Below, one piece after another: positions 20,597 to 31,674 of a DNA stretch of 64,000 nucleotides. Made by a program: the position numbers and the translations under genes. Positions within the stretch are counted from its first letter, which is position 1, and each line of letters opens with the position of its first letter. The stretch is from assembly GCA_947247005.1 (NCBI GenBank), contig OX365950.1, positions 51,560,761 through 51,624,760 on the forward strand, read 5' to 3'. The notes under the pieces were generated by a model, which was not told where the DNA came from, searched no databases, and saw only the letters and a list, made by a program, of their open reading frames with translations. The DNA is from Spisula solida. Its lineage: Eukaryota > Mollusca > Bivalvia > Venerida > Mactridae.

Positions 20597-21083
20597 ATTT
20601 CGTCGCCCGAGAACCATAGACTGTTCTATGTGTCTTTTTCTTGTTTTCGAGAAAATCAGGTTTTAAGAATCAGGGCTTTATAACTTTTTTTTGCAGGCGA
20701 TTCTAACAGAAATTGGAATGTGTTTTATTTATGTAGATCTCAGGAACACTTCCAAATATGAAGAATAATTGATTCAAACATACCGCACTTGAAATCGGTC
20801 TCCTGCAGATAGAACAGTATACAACCATTTAAGTTTACATCACGTGACTAAATGGGAGCAATCCATTGGTCAAAAACGCAGATAGAACCATTTGGTTCTC
20901 AAAAAAACCCAGGAAAATTGCTAATAGAACAAAATGAATCTGTTGATATCTAAATATAGAGATTTTCCCCAAAGAAGGCAATATCACTGTGACATAGCTC
21001 TTATCCAGAGCTTTCCAACGGTATATAATACTCATTTTTGGCAATAATGACGATAGAACATTATGATTCTCGGCGACGATTTG
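20597..21083. mobile_element. MITE-like element with TCGTCGCC(C)GAGAA termini
   Basis: The left end TTCGTCGCCCGAGAACCATA pairs with the right end, whose complement is TCGTCGCCGAGAATCATA; TGTTCTAT continues the match on both sides. About 33-bp terminal inverted repeats with small gaps. No ORF. Confidence 0.65.
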
Positions 21084-21245
21084 TTGATCACCCCCTCGTA
21101 TGTGAATGGGTACGAATCATGCGTGGTTAATTCATTTACATAATTGGGTATAAAATATTGAAACATTTATCATAATAATAAAAAACATAATCAATAATTG
21201 ACGAAATTGACCTAAGTTGAGTTATCTCATATCTGAGACACGCTC

Positions 21246-21474
21246 TATATATTCGGACGTTCGTGATCCTAACTAGCGTTTGTTGTATCTTGTATACATG
21301 TTTATTGGCTGCAATAAAGTGTTGTTCTTTTTATGCTGTTATTTTCTTGTCACAAGTCGTGACTCCGTTGGTATCCTGTGAATTTGGTGCTATGACTAAA
21401 CGAATTTTCAAGAGACGAACAGAACGAAGGCTTTTGTCTCTAGCAAAAGAGAAAAAACCTAAGGTTATGATCAA
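21246..21474 (+). other. Candidate TATA box and first coding exon of an unrecognised gene
   Basis: TATATATT at 21246 is followed downstream by an ATG at 21392 that opens a very basic reading frame (MTKRIFKRRTERRLLSLAKE...), ending at a strong donor AA|GTAAGT (21475). No matching downstream exon was identified, and the HSPA12 duplication starts 500 bp later. It may be chance. Confidence 0.25.
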
Positions 21475-21539
21475 GTAAGTGACTAGACAACATAATCATG
21501 AGTTGTGGTTAGCATTGATTACTTCTAAACCCTTCTACA

Positions 21540-21769
21540 TACTGTAAAATCACATATTTTTGTGGGTACATGTACTAGTATTACATTTCGTGGATTTTGA
21601 GAAAAATGCATTTTCGTGGGGTCGTAAATTCGTGGATTACAGAACATTTAAGTGTAAACCCATGCCTGAATTTGAGAGGTCAATTAATCGTGCGGATTAT
21701 ATTTGTGGTCGAGTTCAACAACGAAATCACAGAAAATTCAGCTCCCTCGAAAAATAATTATTTTACAGT
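21540..21769 (+). mobile_element. MITE with ACTGTAAAATCA terminal inverted repeats
   Basis: It starts ACTGTAAAATCACATATTTT and ends TTATTTTACAGT, with internal TTTCGTGGATTTTGA and AACGAAATCA. Copies are at 57623-57849 and, inverted, 63200-63416. Confidence 0.75.
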
Positions 21770-21889
21770 GAATACGAAATGTGTATGAATAGGCAGTTAA
21801 AGGCATTGGAAATGGTATGAATAATCTAATTGTTGTCGAGACGCTTTGTACATTTCTTCCGTTCAAAAATATTTGTTGTTGTTTTTCAA

Positions 21890-21959
21890 TTTGAAGGTCA
21901 AGTTCAAAGTTTGGCCATGTTTAGCAGGTGAGCCCCCTAGGATCTATGATCCTCTTGTT
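21890..21959 (+). mobile_element. 3' end fragment of a 'GCTCACCTGT' family element
   Basis: Subterminal GCAGGTGAGC, then a perfect hairpin AGGATC-TAT-GATCCT (21939-21953), then CTTGTT. The hairpin bases differ completely from copy 2 (GGCCC/GGGCC) yet pair. It abuts the left edge of duplication copy B. Confidence 0.7.
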
Positions 21960-22013
21960 TATATTATATGCATAATTGTATATATAATTATGTCAATGCA
22001 TGTTTCTACTCAC

Positions 22014-22095
22014 AAACGAGGGTTGCCTGCAATACTGTAGTACTTTCTTCTTAAATGCTAAGTATGAGTTACTACAGTTTTGCGGACAACCCTCG
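22014..22095. repeat. Hairpin with CGAGGGTTG / CAACCCTCG arms (ancestral form)
   Basis: Arms CGAGGGTTGCCTGCAATACT... and ...GCGGACAACCCTCG pair over about 26 bp with three mismatches. Copy A has the 5' arm triplicated. Confidence 0.75.
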
Positions 22096-22773
22096 GATCA
22101 TGTTAATCCATGGGCAGTTTGCCTTATTTTTGAAATAAACTATCTGTTAAAAGTGATTGACATGCATAGAATAGTCATGCTAATGGAAATGTCTTGTTGC
22201 TTTTTTACAACGACTAAATGTACTTTGAAAGTGTTCATGAACAGGTCGTGCTTGATCGTTTGTACTTTATGTAATCTATGTACATTTGTAGTATTCATAA
22301 CACACTCCTTAATGGTACCAAAAGATAATAACAAAACGGACAAGTCACATTGACGGCGTACTCTCGTCCACGAACGTATTTCTCTGACAACAGAACCATG
22401 GTGTCTGGACTACCTTCACTAACCTCTGGTGTATGAGGATGCTGGGACGATTATACTATCTATCCTACGGTCCCTGGAGGATGGGAAGGCAGCGTTGCTC
22501 ACGAAATACTCGAACAAATCACAGATTACAAGTTCTAGTCACGGGGAACATATATTAAAACGATTATATCATATTTTAGATTATATTTTGGTAAATTTGA
22601 GTGTAGATCGAAACATTCTATGGGTTTTTTTTACAATGCTAATATTTTGCTAGCTAATGTTTCACAAGAACGCCTTATTCTCGCAGTTTCCGCTCTTAAG
22701 CGTCAACAAGGTTAACTCTGGTGTCTATCAAAGTAACTGAACAATCACTACATTCCAGCAAGCTTTTAAGAGA

Positions 22774-23485
22774 ATCTAAGACTTTAACATATCTTCACCA
22801 TGCACATATACAAGCGATGAGTCTGATGCAACGATCAGCAAATTATCGATGTTAGCAGAACGGCCGACACCCACATCGACTACTATCGCCCCATTGTCCT
22901 TCAAAGTCTGAATGTTCGTTAGTATGTCATATATATACATCATTATTAAATTTTCCTCCTGCTGAGAATACTATAGCAACGTTTCTGGCATCAGTTCTAC
23001 GCCCGTTTGTTGACAGGAATGCATCAGTCGAGACGTAAGTCAGTACTCCAGATAGTGTACTGCCGTCTCCAGAGTCGACATCAATGTTTGAAATGATGGC
23101 AAGTTTACGGAGTGTCACTAAAAGTTACCACTTATATACATGTATACCTCTGTATTTTGTATTCAATATGACCTATCGGTACAAAAGTTTTACAGTGTGT
23201 GCATTTGAATATTGTCAAAGATCAGTCGTGTTCGGCTTTTTACACAGTGTAACGTGATGTTTAAAATATAATAGTCAATAAGGTGGTAACTTTTCATTGA
23301 CGCTGAGTATACATGTATGTACTGATCTGAGAATGTTATGAAGCTTAATTGCACATCAGACTGTCCTATTTTGGAAGATATAACAACGTGTGTCACCGCC
23401 TTTATAAGAGTATCCAACTGCTTTGGAGAGGTACCAGATGGAATATCGAACAAAAATGCTACGTTATCTTATCGGAACAGTCTGT
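22774..23485 (-). pseudogene. von Willebrand factor A-domain gene relic (copy B)
   Basis: Three minus-strand blocks spell out a vWA domain in order: 23485 down to about 23320 (NVAFLFDIPSG, SFITFSDQ), 23118 to about 22940 (DSGDGSTLSGVLTYV, RRTDARNVAIVFSAGG), and about 22927 to 22774 (LKDNGAIVVDVGVG, NLLIVASDSSLVYV, stop). vWA domains usually mediate extracellular adhesion. The MIDAS-type DxSxS is changed to DIPSG, and blocks 2 and 3 are out of frame because of extra TA units at about 22929-22938. It is probably a decayed exon set from a larger secreted or matrix protein, and is head-to-head with HSPA12. Confidence 0.65.
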
Positions 23486-23487
23486 AA

Positions 23488-23703
23488 AGCCTACGTCCTA
23501 CTGAGGAATTCCACATCAGCGATGTTCTCCCGATTTCTTTCGATACCACCCGATTCATCACAATTCCTTCCGATGTCACAAACTGGTCTCATGACTTCCA
23601 CCAAGCTTAGGAACCTGTTCCCAATGTCCTAATACATGTAGCTCATTAATTTAAATTGGGAGTACATCGCCGAGGCTAAAAATGCTCAGTGGGACCTATG
23701 CTT
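23488..23703 (+). mobile_element. MITE, 'GGTCCCACTGAG' family, in copy B
   Basis: Shared with copy A at the corresponding position. One terminus has mutated (CCTACGTCCTACTGAGG); the other is CAGTGGGACCTATGC. Confidence 0.75.
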
Positions 23704-25127
23704 AACAGGGAATTCAAAATCTTTTTAAAAGACAGAATAAAATGTATAATATCAAACACATACACATAATATATAGTTCTGATCATCTGGATGAACGACG
23801 TCCTGAGAAAGGCAATGATGATAGTGTTTATTGTTGAATGAAGGTCAACATCGACGTTGGTAACTCAAGTGACAGCAATCCAGAAAGAAATAGAAAGTAT
23901 CAAAACAAAAAGTAAACTATTCGTCATGGGCGGCACAAGGAATATTTCATCATTCCAAGAGCCATATCTCTGATAATACTGATCGGATCCGAATAACAAT
24001 ACGTATATAGGCTGGTATTCCTATTCCTGTGAAGTTTGAAGACTAGCACAATTACTTATCAAGTTACAGACGACACTCTATTTTGGGACGGACGGACAGA
24101 CAGACGAATAGTTCTGGATACCATAACTAAATGGTCTTTTATTTACACTGACGTGTAGACCTGAAATGGAATGATTATCGTCAAATACCTTGGACTAACA
24201 GACGAAGTGACAAGGTCTTGAAGATCAGATAGTGTCCGTTAGCAACCAGTCTGGACCCCCATAAATGTACGATAATATAAAACTGCAGGCCGGGATGACG
24301 AATTCTGTAAATTGCTGAAACAAGTGAATGATTATTGAGTCAGTGAGAAATATGAAATACCTAAATATTCAGGACTTTAGATATTCTTAATCTTCTAGAT
24401 CATTTTGATATTAATTAGTCTTCAGAATCAGCGAGAATATACCGTCAGCCACTATGAACAATGGACAGTCACTCTTTGGAAATAATATATAGTGAAGTAC
24501 ACATTAACCCCCGAATGAAAATCATGTACCGCCCCTTCTGTATATTCACCGGAGATAAACGGAAATGACCGAGCGTTCACGATGTTATAAAATTACATAT
24601 GGACCAAGGGAGCTAATGGAGACTAATAATAAAATTGAATTGTCGTTCTTGCACTCTTGTGAAGAAGCCTAATTCAAAGTCGTTAATTCAAATTAAACCC
24701 CAAGTCACCTTTTTTATTAAACCGCCCAAGTCCAAGCTGTCGAAAAGTATAATAAATTATTAGTATCAGCAACCAAAATACTGATCGCCCTAGCTGAATG
24801 ACTCAGTTTCCACAACAAAACGACTATAATGTAAAATCGAGAATTCGGCTGACCAATGTTTGACAATGTTGCATGATCCAAAGGTCCGACAATTACATGT
24901 ATATTAGGCCCCTAAATAAGCTCCGACAAACAAAGTAACGCGTGGTTACTTCTCTATTGGCGTAAGATCAAATAACTTCACTTTTGTAATTTATGACGTT
25001 GATTAATTGACCTTCCTGCATAATAATTATGCAGAAATGGGTCAAGTTACATAACTGAATGTTTCGTTTCAACTTTCCAACAAAACACGAACGTTTCTCC
25101 ATATGAAATATGTCTACTTATCTACAG
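23704..25127. other. Upstream region of HSPA12 copy B with an exon-1 deletion junction
   Basis: 23704-24720 matches the copy A upstream region, and 24721 onward matches copy A intron 1 (CCGCCCAAGTCCAAGCTGTC). The missing 1.9 kb contained exon 1. A 3-4x GGAC/AGAC tract is at about 24090-24112. No replacement first exon was recognised. Confidence 0.7.
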
Positions 25128-25346
25128 AATCTGACGAGAGAAACAAAGCTTATAGATGACAAGGGAAACAAAATGGTGGCAATTAAAGTCTTCTCAGCTG
25201 GGATTGGCTACTTGAAGGATCAATTGGTCGAAAAGGTGTCCGAAAAGTCCCCTGAAATATTGACCAATGATATTCATTGGGTTCTGACCGTACCTGCTAT
25301 ATGGGATGATTCCGCTAAACAGTTCATGCGAGAAGCGGCTATTCAG
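25128..25346 (+). CDS. HSPA12-like B exon equivalent to A exon 2
   Basis: Almost identical to 16183-16401 (Ile-to-Thr change in NDIHW context). Same acceptor TATCTACAG and donor GTAAAA. Confidence 0.8.
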
Positions 25347-25774
25347 GTAAAACTACTTTATTGCTTGGCTAAAAACATGGAACAGGACTACTTATCTTTG
25401 CAAAATATTCCAGTTAGGTTTGCGGGTAGAATGACTCTTATACGAGATCCTCCGATTGTCCTGGGTGATATTCAATATTGATCTCATTTCATTAGAGAAT
25501 AAGGATAGCCAATCATATCGCCTGTTACTGACCAAGAGTTTCAGCTGTAAAAAAGACTGAACTACCTATTTTTAGCTGTCTGGAGTCTTTAACCTTAAAA
25601 ATAACAGTAAATGGTAAATCAGTTCAGCCGCACAACGTTGAACCGTACGTTCCTAGTATTCTGTGCGTCTGAACATTGTTTTCTTAAATTTCTTGAAATT
25701 AATCTGTGAACCCTTGTGTATCAACTCCCAAGCCATTGGACTTCAAATTTTAATCAGATCAATCTATCTTCTAG

Positions 25775-25934
25775 GCTGGTATAGACACGAACCATCTATC
25801 TCTGGCTTTAGAACCCGAGGCAGCTAGTCTGTTCTGTAAACATTTACCGGTAGAGAAAGTGACAGGAGAGGACGGTATCGATAAGATTGCTAGTTTCGCA
25901 CCTGGACACAGATATCTAGTGGTTGATGCTGGAG
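25775..25934 (+). CDS. HSPA12-like B exon equivalent to A exon 3
   Basis: EPEAAS retained; ends in DAGG. Intron 2 upstream matches A only at its ends; the middle is unrelated. Confidence 0.8.
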
Positions 25935-26230
25935 GTATGTATACTATCGGTATATTTAATAATGTGTACACAATATGTACTGTGTACCCTCTGAGCAACA
26001 CCCTTTGGTAATTGCAAATATTGTTTGTTGTTTAGTGGTTGGTGCTCTACAGGGGTAAAACTTATAGTAAATTTATGGATACTTCTGGAACTTGAATTTT
26101 TATTAACATATCTAAAGTTTATTTTTGTAATAAAAAATATGTATATATTTAATATATTAGCACATGTTACATTCGAGTAAATAAATCAAGGTTAACGTAT
26201 TTAGAAGATATTGTGTATGTGTCTTTGAAG

Positions 26231-26393
26231 GTGGAACAGTGGATATAACAGTACATGAGACACAGGAAGACGGAACAGTTCGAGAAATATACAAAGCTAA
26301 TGGTGGACCATGGGGAGGTACACCTGTGGATGAAGCATTTCTCAAAATGCTCGATGACATTGCTGGAGAAGATACGATGGAAGTCTTCATAAA
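26231..26393 (+). CDS. HSPA12-like B exon equivalent to A exon 4
   Basis: GGTVDITVHE retained; last codon split AA|GTAAAT gives Lys instead of Gln. Confidence 0.8.
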
Positions 26394-26586
26394 GTAAATA
26401 CTCTGTCAGATAGAAGATAAGAAAAAATATATTGCGGTAATGCAGTGTTAAACACGTACCTGTACTTTAAATAATTGAGTGGGCTGTGGTTTTTTGTAAT
26501 ACAACTAGTCAAATGCGTTAGCCTCCATGTGATATAGTAGACTGTTCTTCATTAATTGGTTGGTACTGTGTTGTTTTGATTTTCAG

Positions 26587-26736
26587 AGAGTACAAGGACG
26601 ATTACCTGCGTCTAATGAGAGAGTTCGAAGTGAAGAAGAAAACGTTTGGGCCACAACTTGGTTGTAGTAAAGTTCAGTTCAGGACACCTGTTAGTATCCA
26701 TACTGCTTACTCTACCGTCAATGGGCAAGATTTCAG
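26587..26736 (+). CDS. HSPA12-like B exon equivalent to A exon 5
   Basis: Same phase and borders; Gly-to-Cys change in the linker (QLGCSK). Confidence 0.8.
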
Positions 26737-27054
26737 GTGGGCATTCGTACATTGTTGGAAATTATAGCGATTTAGTCAATCAGTATAATATAAAGTTTAA
26801 CGTTTTCAGAAAAGGCTACTGTCAAGTACTAAGTTTGATAATTCTGAAAGAAACACATGTTTCGTTTAGCTGTCCAATCCGACCAATTACAATGTATGCA
26901 GTGTTTTGTATAAAACACTAGAATTACCGGACTACGTTACGTTTATTGCATACAAGTGATTACATGAATGACCATTATCTTGCAATCTGAATGAAGAAAA
27001 GCGTTCACTAATGAGTGATTTTAATCGGATTGCTTCTTTTTGTTTTTATTCCAG

Positions 27055-27808
27055 ACGGAGCCTAATGATGAAACAGGACCTGAAGGAGAATGTAACCTTC
27101 ACAGGAGACAAACTTCGAGTACAGCCGGATCAAGTTATGGGACTGTTTCAACAAACATGTAACAACATCATTGATCATCTGAAGGACATCCTTGGTAAAC
27201 CGGAAGTTGCTGGTATTGAGACCATTCTTATGGTTGGCGGATTTTCTGAGTCGATGATGCTACAACACTTTGTCAAGACTTCGTTCCCAAACATCATTGT
27301 CGTCATACCAGAAGAAGCAGGACTCGCGGTTCTCAAAGGGGCAGTCATATTTGGGCACAATCCAAACGCCATCTTTTCCAGGGTTATGAAATTCACATAT
27401 GGTATAGCAGTGTATCAGCGTTTTAAAAAAGATAAACATCCTGAATCGAAAAAAGTCGTTCTTGATGGAGTAGAAAAATGTGAAGACTGTTTTGATACAC
27501 ATGTATCGATCGGCCAGGAGGTGGCTGCTGGCACCTCGTTTGGGGAGAAGACCTACTATCCTGCTACACGAAAATCTACCCGTATTTCTCTTAGAGTTTA
27601 CACATCAACCAATGTGAACCCAAGGTTCGTGGATGAAAAGGGATGTACTCTGCAAGGAAAGCTCAGTGTTGATTTGTCTCACATTGAAAGCTACGACGAC
27701 AGAAATATATTGGTGAATATGAAGTATGGAGGGACAGAGCTTGAAGTAGAAGCAAAACTTGTTAAAACAGGAGAGGTTTTGACAGCCACATTGAATTTCC
27801 TTGGCTAA
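27055..27808 (+). CDS. HSPA12-like B exon equivalent to A exon 6
   Basis: First 310 bases nearly match A; from 27365 the sequence is a distinct but homologous C-terminal domain ending ...LNFLG, stop TAA 27806. Confidence 0.82.
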
Positions 27809-28223
27809 TCATCGTCCGCTCATGTGTACACTATGACATCATTTTATTTATATTCAAATAATCGGCTCTCATAATACTGTGCTGTGTGTACTTTGGTAGA
27901 ATAATCTAGGACCAAATATGCTTGAGATTGAATGATAGCAACATAAGATGCTAGAGTCATGTGTTTATTGAAAATAAGTATAGGAAAACTGAACAGTAAA
28001 GGAGGATCAACTATTTTAATGAAAAACAAACAAATGAATGATCGCCCAATCAATGACAATGAAAAGTCAAATAATTGACCACCTAACACGAAGCTTATGA
28101 TTGGTATTGCCTACGTGCCTTCTCAAAGTACACGACGTGTAGATGTAAATTGTATGTTAAACATCAGCTAGTTTTATTTTTAATTTTATGACTTACAGTT
28201 TCTAGCAACATAGACATACACTC
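27809..28223. other. 3' flank of HSPA12 copy B
   Basis: AT-rich, not homologous to the 3' flank of copy A. No feature recognised. Confidence 0.5.
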
Positions 28224-28425
28224 AAGGACTTTAAAAACGCATCACCTAATTCAAAGTCTAATATCGCTCAAAGTATTTATGTAATTGCAATATAATTTAT
28301 AACAAACTTAACTGCTGTACACGTAGGAAAGATCAATTTATACACATGTAAAATTATATTGCAATTACATAAATCCTTTGAGCGATATTGGACTTTGAAT
28401 TAGGTGAGGCGTTTTTAAAGTCCTG
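28224..28425. mobile_element. Foldback element with about 75-bp arms
   Basis: Left arm AGGACTTTAAAAACGC...ATGTAATTGCAATATAA and right arm TTATATTGCAATTACATAA...GTTTTTAAAGTCCT are near-perfect inverted copies around a spacer of about 50 bp. It forms a strong hairpin; no coding. Confidence 0.8.
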
Positions 28426-28575
28426 AAGTTCTTTTCAATAAGCTTCAATTGATGAAATGTGATAAAAGAGTTGAATATAAAAAAATAAATTATTGTGTAC
28501 AAATCACTCAATGATAATCAGTTTCCAAAATACATGCAACAAAAACTTACCAAATTAAACCAAATTTATTAATGT

Positions 28576-29095
28576 AATCTAAGATCAGTAACAAATGAAG
28601 AACTATTTGTATCATCACCAAAATTTGAATTTTCTAGAAAATCACTTGCCTACTCGGGACCAAAAATCTGGAATGATATACCAAAATCAGAACGAGCATC
28701 AGACTCAATACATAAATTCCAAAATGCATACATCAAATGGAAATACCCATAGTTAAACATTGCAACAAACAGACCCATCATGTGAATATACTTCCACTTC
28801 AATATAATTACAAAAATGTATACAAATTTCTATTGCGCCAATGTACTATTTGCAAATGTAAGTGATAAAGTGTTTATTTTCATGAACATATACTGTGTTC
28901 AATAAAGTGCTTTTCTATTATTTTCTTTGTAATTAATATGTTGTTATTTATATTTGTAAACTGTCTTTGGTGCAATGTACCTATTTATATATTTATGCAT
29001 ATATGTTGAGGACCATATGGAAAATTGCATTATTGTAAATATGTTAGCCTCGTAAAATAAAGACTTTACTTACTTACTTACTTACTTACTTACTA
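28576..29095 (+). mobile_element. LINE 3' end: RT C-terminus, 3' UTR and (TTAC)n tail
   Basis: Open frame 28576-28752 reads ...FSRKSLAYSGPKIWNDIPKS...HKFQNAYIKWKYP stop, the C-terminal 'YxGxxIWNxLP' signature of many non-LTR retrotransposons. About 300 bp of UTR follows, then AATAAAG and a TTAC repeat (about 29068-29095), a typical microsatellite tail. 5'-truncated. Confidence 0.75.
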
Positions 29096-29844
29096 GTATA
29101 GTCTCCCGATGCTGCAACAATAGAATTTGTAATATGGGTAATATTGAAATGCCGATTAATGAAGGGAAATGCAAACAGTATCACTTCGAGTTTTAGACCT
29201 TCAAAAATGCAACGAACACTCAAATGTTGATTATGACCTAACCGTAGTGTATATGCAATTCGAAATGATTCTATATATTTTTTGATACATTGCTTCACAT
29301 AACATGATAGAGGTTATTCGATTTCATTATTAAAATAATGAAAATAGTGCATGTTCATTTCTGTTCAAATATAAGTTGAACACCTCTCGTAAATGTAGAT
29401 TAAATATATCTTAATTTATACACACGATGGTCATAGTCATGTTAAACTGTGATGCTAGGTATATAATACAGTGTACTTCAATGTATATGAATGAGACTTA
29501 AAATAATAAATGATTTGAAATGTATAATCTTGCTCAATGTTTGCTTACGGTAGATACAAAGCTAAGTGCGGTGAAACCCATTGAAAAGCCATTATATGTA
29601 TAGTGAGTGTCATATTTTATGCATACATTGTTAAATAACGCAGATGACGAGGCCTAAATGAGTATACAATGTCAAACAATTTAAATAAAGAAAATATTCG
29701 CTGCCTTCGTCATTTCAAGAGTGCAACATTTACATGTTCGACGACATTTGGATTTTCACTTTCGTATGGTGTTTACTGTCCGAATATTATCTCAATGCTG
29801 CAAAAAGATCATGGAAGCACAGGAGGCATAAAAACATGACATAC
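29096..29844. other. Intergenic, no feature recognised
   Basis: AT-rich, no ORF with family resemblance, no inverted or tandem structure noted. Confidence 0.45.
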
Positions 29845-30005
29845 TACAACCACAAGGTACATCCAGTCAAATTACATATCACCCAAAGGCGCAGAAGATG
29901 GTTATGCCATACACTACGCAAACCAGCTCCGAAATTCACTAGACAGTCCGCTTCATGGAACCCTCAATGGTAAAAGGAACAGAACAAGGCCTAGAAACAG
30001 TTGTC
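29845..30005 (+). mobile_element. LINE relic, RT C-terminal WLGHxLR-like block
   Basis: The frame ITQRRRRWLCHTLRKPAPK...RQSASWNPQ matches the 'RR-WxGHxLR...WxPxGKRxRGRP' tail of non-LTR elements. An extra T after CAA at about 29970 shifts the frame; the next bases read KRNRTRPRNS in the other frame. Confidence 0.65.
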
Positions 30006-30899
30006 CTTATCCTTAAGTCAAGTAAGATCAGTAAGGAATACCAGCCATGAATTGTCTGTTGTAAATTTAAAACCGTACATCGAAAAAAGGAGTAAATTTA
30101 AGCTATCCTTATTACACAACATTTTTATTATTGTGGGCAATTTTGCATTGCAATAAACTCTATTATATTGCCTTATGGGTGTGTTGGCTGGGCAGGTCAA
30201 CGATAACTTGACACATTTGATTCTAGACTATTATCGGTAGATGTTTTGATATGCAGATGTCCAAGTACGGATTTGACAAAGACGATATTTATAATATGTT
30301 ATCTGGTGGATTTAGAATTTTTAAGGGTGTGTCAGTTGAGTTTAGACCCCAAAGAGCATGGTATTTCTGTCGTCTCGTTGTGCCAATTTCGTAGGATGTT
30401 CACATTTAGAGTCTGACAACGTGCCAGAGTTGCTGCTAGTGCTCGAATAATCGTATTTTACGCATCTTGGCCAGTGGACCATTTATTAGTCAATTTTGTA
30501 AAAACTGTAGGGTGACCAGACATTATTTAGTAGTGATGTGTATTCCATAGTTGGTCGCACATATGTCTTGTAGGCATTAAAATGTTTGCTTAACATAGGA
30601 GGGATGGATCGTAAAAGCATACGTTACGTCAGATGAAGGATAATAATAAAGACTTAATTTAAAGAGGCAACACCGTTGGGTATACACAGTCCTCCCTGTG
30701 AGCCTCATTAACATATTTACATATTATGTACAGTAAAAATAGAAGAAAATAACAATTAACAAGAACAACAATAACAAACAAAATAATGACATGGCTGAAA
30801 AAGAATTAAGTTTAAAATGTACTATCATGCATAAATAATGAATAGGTACAGTAAGTATTGACATAAATGGTTGTAGCTAATTTCTGGTCATAAAATGAT
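30006..30899. other. Intergenic, no gene recognised
   Basis: The first 45 bases (GTCCTTATCCTTAAGTCAAG...) resemble 16619-16660 in copy A intron 2, a small shared interspersed word. Otherwise nothing is supported. Confidence 0.45.
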
Positions 30900-31495
30900 C
30901 TTTCAATAAGAGCTGGGAAGAATATCTATTATACGTCCCTGATAAGAGAAAAGTTTTTGCTGACCACCAGAGCACCAGCACTTCAGATATTTGCTTTTGA
31001 ACGTGTTAACTCTTTCAGATACTCTTATATAATAGAGAAGTGAGTTCCATAATTTAGCACCCGAGTACATGTCTATGATTTTCTGAAAAAATTCAAGTCT
31101 CGATATCAAATGATCCGTGATCTATATGGCCTGTTGTCTGTTTACGTAAAAAGTTGCTCCATGTAATTTGGGAAAAGGTTATTGAGTGACTTGTAAACAA
31201 GAATGTTTTTAGTAGCTTACTCGATCTGAAAATTTTCCAAGAAAGATCAGAAAATATTGTGACCTCAAGATTGCTTAGTTGTATTGAGAACTGAATCACC
31301 CTTGGAAAAGGTATTGTTAATACGGTTTCTTTTTGTGGTAATTTGTCAGGGTCGTAGGACATTTGCTAATCAACTGCCCACTCCCAGGATAGTGTAGGTC
31401 TGCTTGAAGTTGGTGTGAGTCTCGTCTTGAATAGAACGATAGAGGAGGTAGTCATCAGCGAATAATCTAGCTGTGGATTGAATTTTGGGGGGCAT
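30900..31495 (-). mobile_element. LINE relic with RT FADD motif, minus strand
   Basis: On the minus strand 31495-31370 reads STARLFADDYLLYRSI, the catalytic [Y/F]ADD palm motif of non-LTR reverse transcriptases, followed by LQADLHY in a shifted frame. Further down (about 31090-30960) YSGAKLWNSLL...VNTFKSKYLK is the C-terminal signature. Several stops and frameshifts: dead copy. Confidence 0.75.
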
Positions 31496-31674
31496 GTAAA
31501 TAATGTGTTTTTATATGATCTTTGTTTTTATATGAGCTTTGCTTATACATACATGTGTTGTTTAAATTTCATGTGATTTGCGATAACCGAGTGTGTAGGA
31601 CTAAAAACATGTGCCCGTGTAAAAATTCAGTACCGCCGTCTATTACACACCCCACAGTACCGCATAAAAACTAT

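Larger units (their letters stand above)
21957..27365 (+). repeat. Segmental duplication, copy B
   Basis: Matches 8564-18660. It lacks the large insertions of copy A, and lacks the copy A interval of about 13840-15779 (junction near 24720), which contains HSPA12 exon 1. It has its own extra sequence at about 22437-22730. Confidence 0.85.
25128..27808 (+). pseudogene. HSPA12-like copy B lacking exon 1 (5'-truncated paralogue)
   Basis: Exons 25128-25346, 25775-25934, 26231-26393, 26587-26736 and 27055-27808 (TAA) correspond one for one to exons 2-6 of copy A, keep phases and splice sites, and contain no stop: 481 codons. Phosphate-2 (VVDAGGGTVDI) and VGGFSES are intact. The exon with the start codon and the DFGTT loop is deleted together with flanking DNA, so a normal Hsp70 ATPase cannot be made. 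An in-frame ATG at 25110 lies in intron sequence just before exon 2. Alternatives are a new distant first exon, or a young pseudogene whose remaining frame has not yet decayed. The C-terminal 148 residues are well diverged from A yet fully family-like, which argues that the 3' part was once under selection. Confidence 0.75.

Noticed and set aside
22429..22653. Plus-strand ORF MYEDAGTIILSILRSLEDG... as a gene
   Set aside because: It lies in a copy-B-specific insertion, with no recognisable family, start context or splice partner; likely unidentified repeat sequence.
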